Made by a program: the position numbers and the translations under genes. Of a stretch of DNA of 8,686 nt, positions 6,476 through 8,686 are shown in pieces. Where the stretch lies: assembly GCA_003541445.1 (NCBI GenBank), contig DPMO01000223.1, forward strand, positions 1 through 8,686. The letters run 5' to 3'. Position 1 is the first letter of the stretch; every line of letters starts with the position of its first letter. This DNA is from Clostridiales bacterium. Its GTDB lineage: Bacteria; Bacillota; Sulfobacillia; UBA995; UBA9673. Below the pieces are notes generated by a model. The model saw only the letters and a program-made list of their open reading frames with translations, ran no database searches and had not been told where the DNA came from.

Positions 6476-7168
6476 ATGGCGCGGTCCTGCTCCGGCGGGT
6501 CACAGATAAGCCTCGTCCGGGAACTCCGGTCCCACATCCCCTACAGCGTCTTCAGCGTCACGCTGGCTCTCGTCCTCACCGGCATGCTCACGAGCGTCTT
6601 CCTGCTCCTCGACCCTCTGCAGACGCCGGCCGCCGCCGGACGGCTCTTCCACTGCTTCCACCCGCCCCACATACTGCTCAGCGCCACGGCGACCACGGCC
6701 ATGTTCTGGCGTCACGAGAGGAATCTCTGGAAGAGTGTCATCATAGGGTTCGTGGGGTCGGTGGCCGTCTGCGGGGTGAGCGACGTCCTCATCCCGTACC
6801 TGGGCGGGCTCCTTCTGGGGGTCGACATGCACCTGCACTTCTGCTTCCTCGAACACCCCTTGCTCGTCGTGCCGTTCGTCGCGCTCGGCATCTTCACCGG
6901 GCTCGTCGCCGCCGAGGAGATACCACGGGTGACCTTCTTCTCTCACTCCGGTCATGTGCTGACGAGCAGCATGGCCTCGATTCTGTACCTCGTGTCCTTC
7001 GGCCTGACAGACTGGGTCTCGTCGCTCGGTGCGGTCTTCCCCCTCGTCGTCGTGGCCGTCGTCGTCCCGTGTTGCACCAGCGACATCGTCTTCCCGATGC
7101 TCCTCGTATCCCGGCGGGCACCCGACGCCTCAGCGCCGGTCGCCCGTCCCGCACCGCCCGTGCCCTGA
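6476..7168 (+). CDS. Histidine-rich polytopic membrane protein of unknown function
   Basis: I do not recognise this 230-residue protein. It has about five or six hydrophobic segments: 21-44, a weaker one at 65-78, 86-106, 128-146, 161-178 and 184-210, with a short Ala/Pro-rich tail (215-230). Histidines cluster at the membrane borders: HCFHPPH (59-65), DMHLHFCFLEH (117-127, with D117 and E126), and HSGH (157-160), plus H20 and H80. Spacings such as HxxHxxH and HxH suggest metal or heme binding or proton chemistry, an inference from composition only. The start is the ATG at 6476, with GGAGGG (6461-6466) 9 bases upstream; longer in-frame starts (from 6386) would read across the presumed promoter and repeat. 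It is transcribed away from the DUF499 remnant and converges with the DUF362 gene, with no operon partner in view. Confidence 0.75.
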   Translation: MARSCSGGSQISLVRELRSHIPYSVFSVTLALVLTGMLTSVFLLLDPLQTPAAAGRLFHCFHPPHILLSATATTAMFWRHERNLWKSVIIGFVGSVAVCGVSDVLIPYLGGLLLGVDMHLHFCFLEHPLLVVPFVALGIFTGLVAAEEIPRVTFFSHSGHVLTSSMASILYLVSFGLTDWVSSLGAVFPLVVVAVVVPCCTSDIVFPMLLVSRRAPDASAPVARPAPPVP

Positions 7169-7196
7169 GGGCGCGGCCCGGAGTCCTGCCACTGAG

Positions 7197-7234
7197 CGCA
7201 GGGACGGACGCGTCGGCACGGTGCAAACCCTGCG
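7197..7234. other. Imperfect stem-loop between convergent genes
   Basis: CGCAGGG (7197-7203) pairs perfectly with CCCTGCG (7228-7234), and the intervening bases contain the palindrome GACGCGTC (7206-7213). A second small stem lies at 7280-7297. Neither is followed by a T-run on either strand, so neither is a standard intrinsic terminator. Given the high G+C this may be chance. Confidence 0.25.
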
Positions 7235-7330
7235 GGCTGGCGATGCGGTCCGGGGTCCGGTCTGACGGCTTGGACTACGGTGCCGCCCGTACGGCGCGGA
7301 CCGTGGCAGTACCGGCGTAGCCCTCGGAGC

Positions 7331-8371
7331 CTACGAGAGCAGTCGCTCCCTCCATCGCGACAGGACGCCCTCCAGCTCCGGGGGCACCCGGGCCGCTTCG
7401 CCGAACACCGCCTCGCCGATGCGCAGGAAATCGCGCTTCCCGGCGTCCTCGCCGAACAGCCTGGCGCAGCAGCAGTCGAGCGTGACAAGATTCCAGGCCC
7501 CGAGCACCAGACCCAGCCCCTCGAGCACGTCGTACTCGCCCCACACGATGCGGTGGCGGCCGCCTTCACGGTAGACCGCGGCCTCGAAGACGCCTTCCAC
7601 GAGGCCGACGACCCGGAAGAGAGCCCTGTAGATGGAGGCGATGTCCGTGACACTGCGTCCCAGGAGCTCCCCTCGCTCTCCGTGCCACCGCAGCCGCATC
7701 GGGTCCGGGATGAGCCCGAAGAGGTTCTTCAGCGACCAGCTTCCCGTCTTCAGCTTGGCGAGGCTGACCAGCACGCTTCCCCTGAGCTCGAACAGGCGCT
7801 GGGGAACGACTCCGAAAAGGCTCTCGTCCCGCACCGGCGTCTCTTGCGCTCCCCTGCCGAAGGCCCGCCCGACGGTATCGCGGACCTTCTCCGCCGGCGC
7901 GACCCTCCCGGCCCAGACCTCCTCGGTCACGTTGAGGTATTCCGCTCCGTGACGCTCGAGGACCCGGGCTATGCCGGTCCTCTCCAGGAAGAGCCGGTCC
8001 TGCTCGCGTATCCACTCCCGGTTCTCGTCGGCGTTGCCGGGGGTGATCTCGCGCCCGCCGTAGTTGCGGCCGGCGCTGTGTCCCTCTATCACGATGCGGC
8101 GCCCCGGGGGCAGGGCTCCGAGAACGAGGTCGAGCTCCTTCGCCCCGGTGAAGTTGGCCCGGTGTGGGCTGAACCAAGCAGGTTTGACGAGAAAGGTCGG
8201 TTCGGCCGCCTCCGGCGTCGAGGGGCCGGGGCCTGCCCGGGCCGCGGGGCCTGCCTGGGCCGCGGGACCCGCCCGGTGTGCGAGCCCGAGCTCCCTCATC
8301 GCCCGGGCCATGTCCCGGACCGACCTCACCTCCGCCACGACCACTCGTGCGGCCACGGTCATGCCCCTCAT
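7331..8371 (-). CDS. DUF362 domain protein
   Basis: A 346-residue member of the DUF362 family, whose biochemical role is not established; some members carry ferredoxin-type iron-sulfur domains, this one does not. Family signatures are TFLVKPAW (59-66), IVIEGHSAGRN (93-103), the diagnostic VSLAKLKTGSWSLKNLFGLIPDP (about 202-224, quoted in part: KLKT, KNLFGLIP), VTDIASIYRALFRVVG (241-256), and LDCCCARLFG (298-307). The last motif has three consecutive Cys (300-302) where relatives usually have small residues, so it could be a thiol site (inference). Residues about 31-58 form an Ala/Gly/Pro-rich insertion encoded by a short tandem repeat, between the first helix and the first core strand. Two in-frame ATGs are possible, 8371 and 8362; the AAAGGGGG tract (8373-8380) sits 10 bases before the second, so the shorter form starting MTVAARVVV is slightly favoured. 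It converges with the membrane protein gene. Confidence 0.85.
   Translation of the reverse strand: MRGMTVAARVVVAEVRSVRDMARAMRELGLAHRAGPAAQAGPAARAGPGPSTPEAAEPTFLVKPAWFSPHRANFTGAKELDLVLGALPPGRRIVIEGHSAGRNYGGREITPGNADENREWIREQDRLFLERTGIARVLERHGAEYLNVTEEVWAGRVAPAEKVRDTVGRAFGRGAQETPVRDESLFGVVPQRLFELRGSVLVSLAKLKTGSWSLKNLFGLIPDPMRLRWHGERGELLGRSVTDIASIYRALFRVVGLVEGVFEAAVYREGGRHRIVWGEYDVLEGLGLVLGAWNLVTLDCCCARLFGEDAGKRDFLRIGEAVFGEAARVPPELEGVLSRWRERLLS
8228..8276. repeat. 18-bp in-frame tandem repeat within the DUF362 gene
   Basis: Two near-identical 18-bp units (8228-8245 and 8246-8263, one mismatch) and a partial third (8264-8276). On the minus strand they encode AGPAAQ, AGPAAR and AGPGPS. The unit length keeps the frame, so copy number could vary without inactivating the protein. 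This flexible segment is not part of the DUF362 core. Confidence 0.8.
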
Positions 8372-8404
8372 GCCCCCTTTGTTCAGCTTTCCGGATGATG
8401 ACGC

Positions 8405-8686
8405 CTACCGGGCGTTGTCGTCGGGTGACGGATTTCCTCCCACCGCCGGCTCCCCCTTCCCCTGCAGGGACCGGGATAACGTACTGCCGAGGCGGGACCC
8501 CCGCTCGACCGTGGAAGCCTGGCGCGCCGCCTCCCGTCGGCGTGGCATTGCCACAGTGGTGCGGCTGCGAGGAGGGTCTTCTCCGGCAAGTCGGCCTGAC
8601 CCGAGGCGAGTCGGACGGTGTCGGCCTTCCCGGACTTCACCGGGACGGTGAGTGAGAACGTCCGCTATTTTGAAAGACACGCCGCA
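8405..8686 (-). other. Right-edge region with an uncertain minus-strand coding trace
   Basis: About 300 bases upstream of the DUF362 gene. On the minus strand, the frame following a TAG at 8665-8667 reads LTVPVKSGKADTVRLASGQ and continues to about 8520 with plausible GC-ending codons. Beyond that, the neighbouring frame (ending with a stop just before 8405) looks more codon-like. This could be a frameshifted gene fragment or chance open frame in GC-rich DNA. I recognise no family, see no convincing ribosome-binding site, and the window ends here, so no gene is called. Confidence 0.25.

Noticed and set aside
6442..7320. Plus-strand open frame of 292 codons overlapping the membrane protein gene
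   Set aside because: The other frame gives coherent hydrophobic segments and has GGAGGG at proper spacing; this one is Arg/His/Pro-rich out-of-frame translation.
7170..7330. Intrinsic terminator between the convergent membrane protein and DUF362 genes
   Set aside because: Stem-loops can be drawn, but no T-run follows on either strand.
7280..8398. Plus-strand open frame of 372 codons
   Set aside because: It is slightly longer than the DUF362 gene it opposes, but the minus-strand frame has clear DUF362 motifs (KLKT, KNLFGLIP), while this translation is rich in Pro/Arg/Leu with no motif.

Overview
This is a GC-rich (by eye clearly above 60% G+C) bacterial chromosomal segment. Several genes use TTG or GTG starts, and the clear ribosome-binding sites are purine-rich (AGGAGG, AAAGGAG). 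A spore-photoproduct-lyase-type radical SAM protein, a beta-propeller lipoprotein, a DUF362 protein and a PIN toxin are compatible with a high-GC Bacillota or a related deep-branching group. Nothing here fixes the taxon, and that placement is inference. There are no tRNA, rRNA, CRISPR or intact insertion sequences.

Left part (1-4010), all on the minus strand. Reading with transcription: a 600-residue lipoprotein with Ig-like and PD40/TolB-like propeller repeats; then a three-Cys-motif partner protein (TcmP) that is broken into three reading frames; then a radical SAM protein of the spore photoproduct lyase (SPL) family with the three-Cys motif CxxxCxxC. The TcmP stop lies 5 bases before the likely ATG of the radical SAM gene, so these two form an operon. 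TcmP plus a three-Cys protein is a known pairing of unknown function, and here one partner appears inactivated or frameshift-dependent.

Middle part (4011-5241). About 570 bases carry no gene I recognise and end in a good sigma-70-type promoter. This drives a compact toxin-antitoxin module on the plus strand: a DUF6364-type antitoxin and a PIN_3/VapC-type toxin whose ATG overlaps the antitoxin stop.

Right part (5258-8686). Converging on the toxin gene is a minus-strand ORF that resembles only the C-terminal third of the large DUF499 ATPase-like proteins, usually found with DUF1156 methyltransferases in defence or restriction-like clusters. Its upstream part is missing. The break lies next to a promoter region with two 11-bp tandem repeats abutting a TACAAT element, which reads rightward into an unrecognised, histidine-rich polytopic membrane protein. 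A convergent minus-strand DUF362 protein follows, with a small in-frame 18-bp tandem repeat. The last 300 bases hold only an uncertain ORF.

Overall it looks like an accessory region, possibly an eroded defence island: a split TcmP next to an SPL-like radical SAM enzyme, a toxin-antitoxin pair, and a beheaded DUF499 gene lie within about 6.4 kb. The most interesting points are the split TcmP/SPL pair, the DUF499 remnant, the tandem-repeat promoter and the His-rich membrane protein.
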